This document shows positions 1 through 7,875 of a stretch of 7,893 bases of DNA, one piece after another. Location: positions 1 through 7,893 of the forward strand of contig JAYGED010000041.1 in the NCBI GenBank assembly GCA_046582565.1, read 5' to 3'. Under the pieces are notes generated by a model, which was not told where the DNA came from, ran no database searches, and saw nothing but the letters and a program-made list of their open reading frames with translations. Each line of letters begins with the position of its first letter. The first letter of the stretch is position 1. The DNA is from JAYGED01 sp046582565. GTDB lineage: Bacteria; Pseudomonadota; Alphaproteobacteria; JAAXGF01. The translations under genes and the position numbers were made by a program.

Positions 1-1029
1 GAAGCGGGTCAGGCGGAAGGTGGCTTCAGGCCCTTGTCAGAATCCCTGACCGGCGCCATTACCCAGATGGAAGGCGCCTATAAGGGTGAAGCCGGCATGA
101 CCGGAATTTCCAGTGGGCTGATCGATCTCGACAACAAGCTCGGCGGCCTGCATCCGTCGGATTTGCTCATCCTTGCCGGTCGCCCGGGGATGGGTAAATC
201 CGCCCTGGCCACCAACATCGGTTTTCATGCGGCGCTCAATTATCGCGTCGAGACCGGCGATGACGGCGTGGAGAAATGCGTCGACGGCGCCGTGGTCGGT
301 TTCTTCTCCCTGGAAATGTCAGCTGAACAGCTCGCCTCGCGGCTGCTGGCGGAGGCGACCGGCATTTCCTCGCACAAGCTGCGCCGCGGCGAAATTTCGA
401 AGGATGATTTCCACAAAGTCGTCGAGGCCAGCCGCCGGCTTGCCCAGGCGCCGTTCTTTATCGACGACACACCGGCATTGTCCGTCTCCGCCCTGCGCAC
501 TCGGGCGCGCCGCCTGCTGCGCACCAATAAGCTATCGCTGATCGTGGTCGATTACCTCCAGCTCCTGCGCACCTCCGGGCGCAACAAAAACGAAAACCGG
601 GTCCAGGAAATCGGTGAGATCACGATGGGGCTCAAGGCCCTGGCCAAGGAACTGAACGTTCCCGTACTGGCGCTCTCCCAGCTATCGCGCGCCGTCGAGC
701 AGCGCGAGGACAAGAAGCCCCAGCTATCGGACTTACGCGAATCGGGTTCTATCGAACAGGATTCCGATGTGGTTATGTTCCTGTTCCGCGAAGAATATTA
801 TCTCGAGCGCGGCGAACCGACAAAGCGTGCCGAAGAAACCGACGACCGCTTCGCCGAGCGTTACGAGCGCTGGTCCACCCGTCTGCAGGAAGTCGCCGGC
901 ACCGCCGAAGTATTCATCGCCAAACAGCGTCACGGACCGATCGGCAATGTCCGCCTGCAGTTCACCAGCGACATCACCAAGTTCTCGACCCTTGATAGCC
1001 ATCATGGCGGCGGGGATGCCCCCTTCTGA
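1..1029 (+). CDS. dnaB: Replicative DNA helicase DnaB, C-terminal part (5'-truncated by the window edge)
   Basis: This is the RecA-like motor domain of the hexameric helicase that unwinds DNA at the replication fork and binds primase. The frame is open from base 1, giving 342 visible residues. The TTG at 34 is not a real start, because the residues before it continue the linker. The N-terminal domain and part of the linker, roughly 150-170 residues by comparison with typical DnaB, lie outside the window. Visible motifs, numbered from base 1, are: Walker A GRPGMGKS at 60-67; FSLEM with the presumed catalytic Glu at 105; Walker B IVVDYLQLL from 181; the SQLSRAVEQR and DLRESGSIEQDSD stretches; and AKQRHGP with the likely arginine finger R310. 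A charged segment between REEYY and AKQRHGP resembles alphaproteobacterial DnaBs as I remember them. No intein interrupts the common insertion sites. The 3' end overlaps alr. Identification is secure. Confidence 0.97.
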   Translation, partial: EAGQAEGGFRPLSESLTGAITQMEGAYKGEAGMTGISSGLIDLDNKLGGLHPSDLLILAGRPGMGKSALATNIGFHAALNYRVETGDDGVEKCVDGAVVGFFSLEMSAEQLASRLLAEATGISSHKLRRGEISKDDFHKVVEASRRLAQAPFFIDDTPALSVSALRTRARRLLRTNKLSLIVVDYLQLLRTSGRNKNENRVQEIGEITMGLKALAKELNVPVLALSQLSRAVEQREDKKPQLSDLRESGSIEQDSDVVMFLFREEYYLERGEPTKRAEETDDRFAERYERWSTRLQEVAGTAEVFIAKQRHGPIGNVRLQFTSDITKFSTLDSHHGGGDAPF

Positions 1030-2119
1030 TCACGCCGGGGCGGCGCTCACCATCGACCTCGGCGCCGTCGCCCGGAACTATCGAACCTTAAGCGATCAAC
1101 TCGGCGGCGTGGCCTGCGCCGGTGTGGTCAAAGGCAACGCCTATGGCCTCGGTGTCGGTGAAATCGCGCCGGTGCTGGCGCGTGAGGGCTGCGAGAAGTT
1201 CTTTGTCTCCAGCCTCGATGAGGCGGTTGAGTTACGCGGCCTGCTGCCCGATAAATTCATCGCGGTGCTCAATGGCGTTCTCGCCGGTACAGAACCGGTG
1301 TTTACCGATCACAACCTGCTGCCGGTGCTCAACGATCTCGGGCAAATCGAGCGATGGGCCGCTCATTCAAATGCTCGCGGCGGCGACCCTCTCGAGGCCT
1401 TGGTTCATCTCGATACCGGCATGAACCGCCTCGGCCTGCCGCCCGAGGAGAGCCTGCGCCTCGCCGCCGAGCCGCAGCGGCTCGACGGGCTACGGCTCTC
1501 CCTGGTGATCAGCCATCTTGCCTGCGCCGAGCAGCCCGACAACCCCATGAACGAAGCCCAGCGCATAAAATTTGATGGATTGCGAGCGCTGCTGCCGGCG
1601 GCGCCGGCGAGTTTCGCCAACTCCTCCGGGGTCTTTCTCGGGGCCGATTATCATTACGATCTCGGTCGTCCCGGCGTCGCGTTATACGGCGTCAACCCGA
1701 CGCCGGATAAACCCAATCCCATGGCGGAAGTTGTTTGTCTACATAGCAAAATTATCCAGCTGCGTGACGTTGACAGCCCTCAGACCGTTGGCTATGGTGC
1801 CTCGCACCGAATAGCCGCGCAGGCGCGGATTGCAACGGTTCCCGTCGGTTATGCCGACGGTTATTTACGCTCCTTAGGCGGCCGTGCCTATGCTGCTATC
1901 GGCGATATCAGGGTTCCGGTGGTAGGGCGAGTATCCATGGATTTAATTACCCTCGATGTGAGCGCCTTGGCGCCCGATCAGAGCCGGCCCGGAACCCCTG
2001 TGCAATTGATCGGTGGCGTCTGCCCGATCGATGAATTCGCCGCTCTCGGGGGCACCATGGCTTATGAAGTTCTCAACCGCCTGGGCCCGCGCTTCCAGCG
2101 CCGCTATATCAGCCCATGA
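1016..2119 (+). CDS. alr: Alanine racemase (PLP-dependent)
   Basis: Alr interconverts L- and D-alanine in the cytoplasm and supplies D-Ala for peptidoglycan. At 367 residues it has the usual length. The N-terminal TIM barrel (about 10-240) carries the PLP lysine K39 in VVKGNAYGLG and the pyridine-contacting arginine R218 in LGRPGVALYG. The C-terminal beta domain (about 245-367) carries GYG with the presumed catalytic Tyr260, then VPVGYADGYLR and VGRVSMD. Two departures are visible. KGN stands where KAN or KAD is more usual. VHLDTGM places His131 where E. coli and Geobacillus Alr have the lysine that is carbamylated in the Geobacillus enzyme. The ATG at 1016 gives a family-like N-terminus. An in-frame ATG at 1004 would add four residues, and neither has a textbook ribosome site, although 1016 follows a G-rich run. 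It overlaps dnaB by 14 bases, so coupling is likely. The frame stays open to 767, but that part is a shadow of dnaB. Confidence 0.96.
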   Translation: MPPSDHAGAALTIDLGAVARNYRTLSDQLGGVACAGVVKGNAYGLGVGEIAPVLAREGCEKFFVSSLDEAVELRGLLPDKFIAVLNGVLAGTEPVFTDHNLLPVLNDLGQIERWAAHSNARGGDPLEALVHLDTGMNRLGLPPEESLRLAAEPQRLDGLRLSLVISHLACAEQPDNPMNEAQRIKFDGLRALLPAAPASFANSSGVFLGADYHYDLGRPGVALYGVNPTPDKPNPMAEVVCLHSKIIQLRDVDSPQTVGYGASHRIAAQARIATVPVGYADGYLRSLGGRAYAAIGDIRVPVVGRVSMDLITLDVSALAPDQSRPGTPVQLIGGVCPIDEFAALGGTMAYEVLNRLGPRFQRRYISP

Positions 2120-4605
2120 AGTCCCCAACCGCCCAGGCCTATGACACTCTGGTGCTCGACAAACCGAAAGTCGTTCTGGCCCTGCTGCTCTCAATTCTGG
2201 TTTTCTTCGGGTATCACACTAAAGATTTCAAGCTGGACGCTTCGGCCGATTCACTTCTGCTGGAAGACGACGTAGACCTCCAGACGTTTCGGAACATCCA
2301 AGAGCGGTATCCATCGGGCGATTTGCTCATCGTTACCTACACCCCCGACAGTGATCTGTTTTCGGATCAGGCCTTGGAGTCATTGGGTCAACTCCGTGAA
2401 GACCTCAGGAAAGTCGACAGCGTGGACACGGTGTTCACCATACTCGATGCCCCCCTGATGAAAAGTTCGGACGTGCCGTTCGCGGAAATGATCAGCAACA
2501 TCCCTAGCCTGGAGAAACCTGGAATCGACCGGAACCGGGCCAAAGACGAATTGATCAACAGCCAGATTTACCGCGAACTCATCATCAGTGCGGATGGGCG
2601 AACCACCGCCTTGTTGCTGGAGATGGTCGAGAATGAACAGTACAACAGTTTGCTCAAATCACGCGAAGACCTGCGTGACAAACGGCGAAGCGCCGGCCTC
2701 TCCGCTGAAGAGGCGCAAATCCTGAGCCGCATCGATAGGGATTACGATCAGGCCCATGAAATGTTAACTGCGCAGCGCCACCTCGACGTGGCCCAGATCA
2801 GAGACATCATCGAACCGTACCGCCAACAGGGCGTTCTCTATCTCGGCGGCGTGCCGATGATTTCCGACGACATGGTGACATTCGTGCGCAACGACCTGAT
2901 CGTCTTCGGCGGCGGCGTTCTGGTATTTCTGATCCTTGTTCTGACCGCCATCTTTAGGCAATTGCGCTGGATCATCCTGCCGTTGCTGAGTTGTTTTTAC
3001 GCCGGATTGATCATGGTGGGCGTGTTGGGGCTGACCGGTTGGAAGGTCACCGTCATCTCGTCTAATTTTCTCGCGCTCATGCTGATCATCACCATTTCGA
3101 TGAACATTCATCTGATTGTTCGATACCGGCAGCTCCACCGGGATCATCCAGACGACGATCAGTTGGCCCTGGTCAGAGCCACCACCCATAAGATGGTGAA
3201 GCCCTGTCTCTATACGGCGCTCACCACCATCATCGGGTTTAGCTCTCTGGTGGTGAGCGACATAAAACCGGTCATCGACTTCGGCTTGATGATGAGCGCC
3301 GGCTTGGCGGTGACCTTTGCCACCTCGTTTTTGCTGTTCCCCACCCTGCTGATCGTGATGGGAAAATCGACAGCCAAGCCCACGGTCGAAAGCGACAAGT
3401 TTCTGCTGCCTGCCTATCTGGCCCGCCTGACCGAAACCCAGGGCAACAAAATCCTGGCATTGGCGGTGATATTGGCCGTCGTGAGCGGGGCGGGAATCAT
3501 GCGGCTGCGTGTCGAGAACAGCTTCATCAACTACTTCAGCGAAGACACGGAAATTTATCAGGGCCTCACCCTCATCGATGAGAAGCTCGGCGGCACGACG
3601 CCATTGGAAATACTGATAAAATTCGAAAGTGATTCCCTCGACTTCCTGTCGGCCGAAGAGCTTGCGGAGATGACCGAGGCCGAGATAGCAATGGAGCGTG
3701 AGTACGAGGATCTCTACGCCAACACGCCGGAATATTGGTTTACCCTGGCAAAGATCCAGCGCATCAAAGATGTCCATGACTACCTCGATGGGCTGCCCGA
3801 AATCGGCAAGGTACTGTCGCTCGCATCGGCGATCCGGGTTGCGGAAGACCTGGCCGAGGAAGAACTGGACGCCTTTGCGCTGTCACTGCTCTACACAAAA
3901 ATCCCCCCCGAGGTTAGAGCCAGTCTGATCGATCCTTATCTCTCCATCGAAGACAACGAGGCGCGGCTGTTTGCCCGGGTGTTGGATTCGAAGCCGGATT
4001 TACGGCGCAAGGAATTGCTGGAGACGGTGCAGCGCGACCTGATCGAGACACTCGGATTTGAGGAGCAGGACGTGATCGTGAGCGGGCTTCTCGTACTCTA
4101 CAACAACATGCTGCAAAGCCTGTTCAAATCGCAGATCAAAACCATCGGCGTGGTGATGCTGGGAATCGCCATCATGTTCCTGGTGTTGTTCCGCTCGGTC
4201 ACCCTGTCGATTATCGGCATTCTGCCCAACCTGCTCGGCGCCGGAGTGGTTCTGGGCGTCATGGGCTGGGCGAAAATCCCCTTGGACATGATGACCATCA
4301 CCATCGCCGCCATCACCATCGGCATCGCCGTGGACAACGGCATTCACTATATCTACCGCTTCAGAGAAGAATACGCCCTGACCCAGGATTATGTGCAGAC
4401 TCTGCATGTCTGCCATTCCAATATCGGCAAGGCCGTGTTCTACACGACCATGACCATCATCTTCGGATTCTCCATCCTGGTGTTTTCAAACTTCATCCCG
4501 ACGATCTACTTCGGCGTGCTGATCGCCTCGGCTATGTTCATCGCCCTGTTGGCGGCGCTCACGGTATTGCCTAAATTGATTTTACTCTGGAGGCCCTTCG
4601 GCTGA
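2116..4605 (+). CDS. RND-superfamily (MMPL-type) exporter, 12 TM segments, substrate unknown
   Basis: This is an 829-residue inner-membrane protein with the duplicated RND layout. TM1 is at about 18-34, followed by a large periplasmic loop at about 38-258. TM2-6 lie at about 260-415 and TM7 at about 445-463. A second loop follows at about 465-672, then TM8-12 at about 674-825. The second half has the family signature GIAVDNGIHYIYRFREE, with Asp740 as the likely proton-relay residue. The matching helix of the first half, IITISMNIHLIVRYRQ, has Ser328 at that position. Both loops contain charged, probably helical stretches (about 170-235 and 510-600). No membrane-fusion or outer-membrane partner gene is in view, so it is more like stand-alone MMPL/COG1033 or HpnN-like exporters than a tripartite AcrB pump. 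Substrate cannot be read from the sequence. ATGA overlap with alr and one-base overlap with radA tie it into the operon. No clear ribosome site precedes the start, so it probably depends on coupling to alr. GC looks lower than in radA. Confidence 0.9.
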   Translation: MKSPTAQAYDTLVLDKPKVVLALLLSILVFFGYHTKDFKLDASADSLLLEDDVDLQTFRNIQERYPSGDLLIVTYTPDSDLFSDQALESLGQLREDLRKVDSVDTVFTILDAPLMKSSDVPFAEMISNIPSLEKPGIDRNRAKDELINSQIYRELIISADGRTTALLLEMVENEQYNSLLKSREDLRDKRRSAGLSAEEAQILSRIDRDYDQAHEMLTAQRHLDVAQIRDIIEPYRQQGVLYLGGVPMISDDMVTFVRNDLIVFGGGVLVFLILVLTAIFRQLRWIILPLLSCFYAGLIMVGVLGLTGWKVTVISSNFLALMLIITISMNIHLIVRYRQLHRDHPDDDQLALVRATTHKMVKPCLYTALTTIIGFSSLVVSDIKPVIDFGLMMSAGLAVTFATSFLLFPTLLIVMGKSTAKPTVESDKFLLPAYLARLTETQGNKILALAVILAVVSGAGIMRLRVENSFINYFSEDTEIYQGLTLIDEKLGGTTPLEILIKFESDSLDFLSAEELAEMTEAEIAMEREYEDLYANTPEYWFTLAKIQRIKDVHDYLDGLPEIGKVLSLASAIRVAEDLAEEELDAFALSLLYTKIPPEVRASLIDPYLSIEDNEARLFARVLDSKPDLRRKELLETVQRDLIETLGFEEQDVIVSGLLVLYNNMLQSLFKSQIKTIGVVMLGIAIMFLVLFRSVTLSIIGILPNLLGAGVVLGVMGWAKIPLDMMTITIAAITIGIAVDNGIHYIYRFREEYALTQDYVQTLHVCHSNIGKAVFYTTMTIIFGFSILVFSNFIPTIYFGVLIASAMFIALLAALTVLPKLILLWRPFG
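4589..4593 (+). promoter_or_regulatory. Shine-Dalgarno site for radA
   Basis: GGAGG lies inside the last codons of the exporter gene, 11 bases before the radA ATG at 4605. It supports that start, which shares one base with the exporter stop codon (TGATG). The spacing is somewhat long but usable. Confidence 0.7.
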
Positions 4606-5978
4606 TGGCGGCGACTGCACAACGCTATGCCTGCCAGGAATGCGGCGCGACCCATGGCAAATGGACGGGGCGCTGCGATGCCTGCGGCGGCTGGAATACG
4701 GTGATCGAGGAGATCCCCCGCGAGCGCGCGCCCAGGGGCCTCGGCAGCGGTTCCGGGCGGCGTATCGAGCTGGTTGACCTACAGGGCGAGGATCAGGTCG
4801 CCCGGCGGCGCGTCACCGGCATCGATGAGCTCGATCGGGTGTTCGGCGGCGGCCTGGTCGCCGGCTCGGCCCTGCTGGTCGCCGGCGACCCGGGTATCGG
4901 AAAATCCACCATTCTGCTGCAGGCGGCGGCGTCCTGCGCGAAAGACGGCGCCCATTGCGTCTATATATCGGGCGAGGAAGCGCCGGAGCAGGTGCGCCTG
5001 CGCGCCCAGCGCCTCGGCCTCGCCGATGCCCCGGTCAAGCTCGCCTCGGCAACCAGCGTTCGCGATATCCTGACCAGTCTAGAAGCCGGCGAGACGCCCG
5101 ACCTGGTGATCATTGATTCGATCCAGACCATGTATATAGACAGCCTCGATTCGGCGCCCGGCAGCGTCGCCCAGGTGCGCGGCAGCGCCCAGGAGCTGAT
5201 CCGCTTCGCCAAGCGCAGCGGCGCCACTATGATGCTGGTCGGCCATGTCACCAAGGAGGGCCAGATTGCCGGGCCGCGCGTGCTCGAGCATATGGTCGAC
5301 ACCGTGCTCTATTTCGAAGGCGAACGCAGCCATCAGTTCCGCATCCTGCGCGCGGTGAAGAACCGCTTCGGCGCGACCGATGAGATCGGCGTGTTCGAGA
5401 TGACCGACAGCGGCCTTGCCGAAGTGCCCAATCCATCTGCGCTGTTTCTCTCGGAGCATGGCCGCGACATCAGTGGCGCCGCCGTGTTCGCCGGCGTCGA
5501 GGGCAGCCGGCCCCTGCTGGTGGAAATCCAGGCCCTGGTCGCGCCCACCTCCCTGGCCACCCCGCGGCGCGCCGTGGTCGGCTGGGACTCCGGGCGGCTG
5601 GCGATGATCATGGCGGTGCTCGACTCCCGTTGCGGCCTGGCTCTCGGCGGCAACGACGTCTATCTGAACGTCGCCGGTGGGCTCAAGATCAGCGAACCCG
5701 CCGCCGATCTCGCCGTGGCGGCGGCGCTGATCTCGGCGACCAGCGGGCGGCCCCTGCCCGAGAACAGCGTGACCTTCGGTGAAATCGGCCTTTCCGGCGA
5801 AGTCCGCCAGGTCAATCAATCGGATAATCGGCTCAAGGAAGCCGCCAAGCTGGGCTTCACGAAAGCACTCATACCCAAGCGCAAGAAAACCGATGACGGC
5901 GACCGGGAGATGCCCCTGGAAGTTCGGGAGATTGCCCGCCTGACCGACCTCGTCGACCTTCTCACCGGAGATTGCTGA
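4605..5978 (+). CDS. radA: DNA repair protein RadA (Sms)
   Basis: RadA is a RecA-related ATPase with DnaB-like helicase activity. It acts with RecA in branch migration and processing of recombination intermediates. The 457 residues match the family length and all parts are present in order. A four-cysteine zinc finger comprises C10, C13, C24 and C27. The ATPase core has Walker A GDPGIGKST at 94-102 and the Walker B region DLVIIDSIQTM. The RadA-specific KNRFG motif is at 252-256. A Lon-protease-like C-terminal domain spans about 285-455 and includes VAGGLKISEPAADLAVA and FGEIGLSGEVR. The start is well supported by the zinc finger beginning nine residues in and by GGAGG upstream. It overlaps the exporter by one base and precedes cvpA by three. 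GC is high (45 and 47 of 60 in two lines counted by hand). Nothing is missing or broken. Confidence 0.98.
   Translation: MAATAQRYACQECGATHGKWTGRCDACGGWNTVIEEIPRERAPRGLGSGSGRRIELVDLQGEDQVARRRVTGIDELDRVFGGGLVAGSALLVAGDPGIGKSTILLQAAASCAKDGAHCVYISGEEAPEQVRLRAQRLGLADAPVKLASATSVRDILTSLEAGETPDLVIIDSIQTMYIDSLDSAPGSVAQVRGSAQELIRFAKRSGATMMLVGHVTKEGQIAGPRVLEHMVDTVLYFEGERSHQFRILRAVKNRFGATDEIGVFEMTDSGLAEVPNPSALFLSEHGRDISGAAVFAGVEGSRPLLVEIQALVAPTSLATPRRAVVGWDSGRLAMIMAVLDSRCGLALGGNDVYLNVAGGLKISEPAADLAVAAALISATSGRPLPENSVTFGEIGLSGEVRQVNQSDNRLKEAAKLGFTKALIPKRKKTDDGDREMPLEVREIARLTDLVDLLTGDC
5967..5970 (+). promoter_or_regulatory. Shine-Dalgarno site for cvpA
   Basis: GGAG lies in the final codons of radA, 11 bases before the cvpA ATG at 5982. 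It supports that start and suggests cvpA is translated from its own site after radA terminates. Confidence 0.6.
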
Positions 5979-5981
5979 GCC

Positions 5982-6665
5982 ATGGATCTCGACCCTAACA
6001 ATCTTCCGGTGAGCGTGGTCGCGGACCTCACGATCATCTTCATCCTGCTCATATCGGCCGCCCTGGCTTTCTTCCGAGGCGCCGTGCGCGAGGTCCTGGC
6101 CATCGCCGGATGGGCCACCGCCGTTGCCGCCTCCTATTACGGCTTCGACTATGTGAAACCCTTAATCTCGCCCTATATCGGTATTCCGCTTTTGATCGAC
6201 GCCATCACCATCGGCGGCATCTTTATCGTCTCCATGGTGGTGCTGTCCCTGATCAGCGGGGCCATTTCACGGCGCATCAAGACAAGCCGTCTCGAATCCC
6301 TCGACCGCTCGCTCGGTTTCCTGTTCGGCCTGGCGCGGGGCGCCCTGGTGGTCTGCATCGCCTATCTGGTCATGGTGGTGTTCGTACCGCCCGAGGATCA
6401 ACCGGTGTGGGTGCATGAGGCCCACGCCCTGCCCCTGGTCGAAACCGGCGCGGTGTGGCTGACCGAGGCCGTGCCGCCTGATAAACGCGAAGAATGGATG
6501 GGCGCCATCGCCACCGCCAAACAATTCGCCAACGATGCCATGGAAACCAAAGATGCCCTGGACACACTTATGAACGCGCCGCCGGTGATGACAAATCCCA
6601 ACCAATCGGGCTATAGCAGCGCTGAACGCAAGGAACTCGACCGATTGATCGGCACAACGCAATGA
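5982..6665 (+). CDS. cvpA: CvpA family inner-membrane protein (colicin V production protein)
   Basis: This 227-residue protein has four predicted membrane segments at about 12-30, 37-53, 66-92 and 113-136. A polar, probably cytoplasmic tail covers 140-227. The family-like stretch LDRSLGFLFGLARGAL (107-122), following a basic RRIKTSRLES loop, together with FFRGAVREVLAIAGW (30-44), identifies CvpA. In E. coli the gene is named for a requirement in colicin V export and sits just upstream of purF, as it does here. Its molecular role is unsettled and I do not assign one. The tail is rich in Ala, Asp, Asn and Pro and is less conserved in the family. It starts three bases after radA and overlaps purF by four bases (ATGA), so purF translation is probably coupled to it. 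Confidence 0.93.
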   Translation: MDLDPNNLPVSVVADLTIIFILLISAALAFFRGAVREVLAIAGWATAVAASYYGFDYVKPLISPYIGIPLLIDAITIGGIFIVSMVVLSLISGAISRRIKTSRLESLDRSLGFLFGLARGALVVCIAYLVMVVFVPPEDQPVWVHEAHALPLVETGAVWLTEAVPPDKREEWMGAIATAKQFANDAMETKDALDTLMNAPPVMTNPNQSGYSSAERKELDRLIGTTQ

Positions 6666-7875
6666 CTCATTACGACGACGACAAGCTGCACGAGGAATGC
6701 GGTGTTTTCGGCATCTATCGCCATAGCGATTCCGCGGCCCATGCGGCGCTCGGCCTGCATGCGCTCCAGCATCGCGGTCAGGAAGCCGCCGGCATCGTCA
6801 CCTATGACGGCAAACAATTCCACAGCCACCGCGGCCTCGGACTGGTCGGAGAAAATTTCTCCTCGGCCAAGGTCATCGACCGGCTGCGCGGTCAATCGGC
6901 AATCGGCCATAACCGCTATGCGACCACCGGCGATACGGTGCTGCGCAACGTGCAGCCCCTGTTCGCCGAGTTCGCCTTCGGCGGCCTCGCTATCGCCCAT
7001 AACGGCAACCTGACAAATGCCACCGCCTTGCGCCGCCAGCTTGTCGACCGCGGCTGCCTGTTCCAATCGACCAGCGATTCAGAGGTCATTATCCATCTCA
7101 TCGCCATCAGCCAACACGCCACCGTGGTCGACCGTCTGATCGATGCGCTGTATCAGGTTGAAGGCGCCTATTCCCTGGTGGCGATGACCGACGACAGCCT
7201 GATCGGCGTGCGCGATCCCAAGGGTGTGCGGCCCTTGATCCTCGGCATGGTCGAAGGCGCGCCGGTTATGGCCTCGGAATCCTGCGCCCTCGACATCATG
7301 GGCGCCGAATATCTGCGCGATATCGAACCCGGCGAGGTGGTGGTCGTCAACGATAACGGGATCCAAAGCCTGCGGCCGTTCGCCCCCACAAAAAGCCGTT
7401 TCTGCATCTTCGAGTATGTTTATTTCGCACGCCCCGACAGCTATATGGAAGGCTTGAGCGTCTACGAGGCGCGCAAACGCATCGGCGCCGAGCTGGCGCG
7501 CGAATCTCTGGTTGAAGCGGACCTGGTCGTCCCGGTGCCCGATTCCGGCGTGCCGGCGGCCATCGGCTATGCCGCCGAGGCCGGCCAGCCTTTCGAACTC
7601 GGCATCATCCGAAACCATTACGTCGGCCGCACCTTCATCGAGCCGACCGACCAGATCAGGCATCTCGGGGTCAAGCTCAAGCACAATGCCAATGCCGCCT
7701 CCATCAAGGGCAAGCGCGTGGTGCTGGTGGACGACAGCATTGTGCGCGGCACCACCTCGACCAAGATCGTCGAGATGATCCGCGATGCCGGCGTGCGCGA
7801 GGTGCATATGCGTATCGCCAGCCCGCCGACGGTGCATTCGTGCTTTTACGGTGTCGATACACCCGAGCGCGACCA
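6662..7875 (+). CDS. purF: Amidophosphoribosyltransferase PurF (3'-truncated)
   Basis: PurF catalyses the first committed step of purine synthesis: PRPP plus glutamine gives phosphoribosylamine. The visible 404 codons begin with a 12-residue propeptide before the nucleophile C13 (CGVFG), which is expected to be cleaved. The Ntn glutaminase domain follows (HNRYATTG, IAHNGNLTNA, STSDSE). The phosphoribosyltransferase domain then carries the PRPP loop VLVDDSIVRGTTS at 354-366. C248 (FCIFEYVYFARPDS) and C394 (SCFYGVDTPERD) become 236 and 382 after propeptide removal. These are the numbers of two of the four [4Fe-4S] ligands of Bacillus subtilis PurF as I remember them, so a Bacillus-type iron-sulfur enzyme is likely. 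The other two cysteines would lie beyond the edge. About 80 C-terminal residues are missing. The frame runs on through the adapter, adding six false residues. The ATG overlaps the cvpA stop by four bases, with no clear ribosome site and no PurR-type operator seen. Confidence 0.97.

Noticed and set aside
34..36. TTG as the start of a short DnaB
   Set aside because: The frame is open to base 1 and the upstream residues fit the DnaB linker, so the gene is cut by the window edge and does not start here.
767..1015. N-terminal extension of alanine racemase back to 767
   Set aside because: This segment lies within the dnaB C-terminal coding region in another frame. Its translation is Ser/Pro/Ala-rich and unlike any Alr domain, and the protein from 1016 already has the normal length.
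178..1029. Possible intein in DnaB
   Set aside because: DnaB is a frequent intein host, but Walker A, Walker B and the AKQRHGP region run without interruption at normal spacing.
2764..3777. 337-codon open frame on the minus strand opposite the exporter
   Set aside because: Its translation is rich in His, Gln, Gly and Asp with no recognisable domain, and it lies wholly antisense to a well-conserved membrane protein. It is a by-product of codon bias.
5079..5819. 246-codon minus-strand open frame opposite radA
   Set aside because: It is antisense to the RadA ATPase and Lon-like domains and has the same His/Gly/Ala-rich shadow composition.
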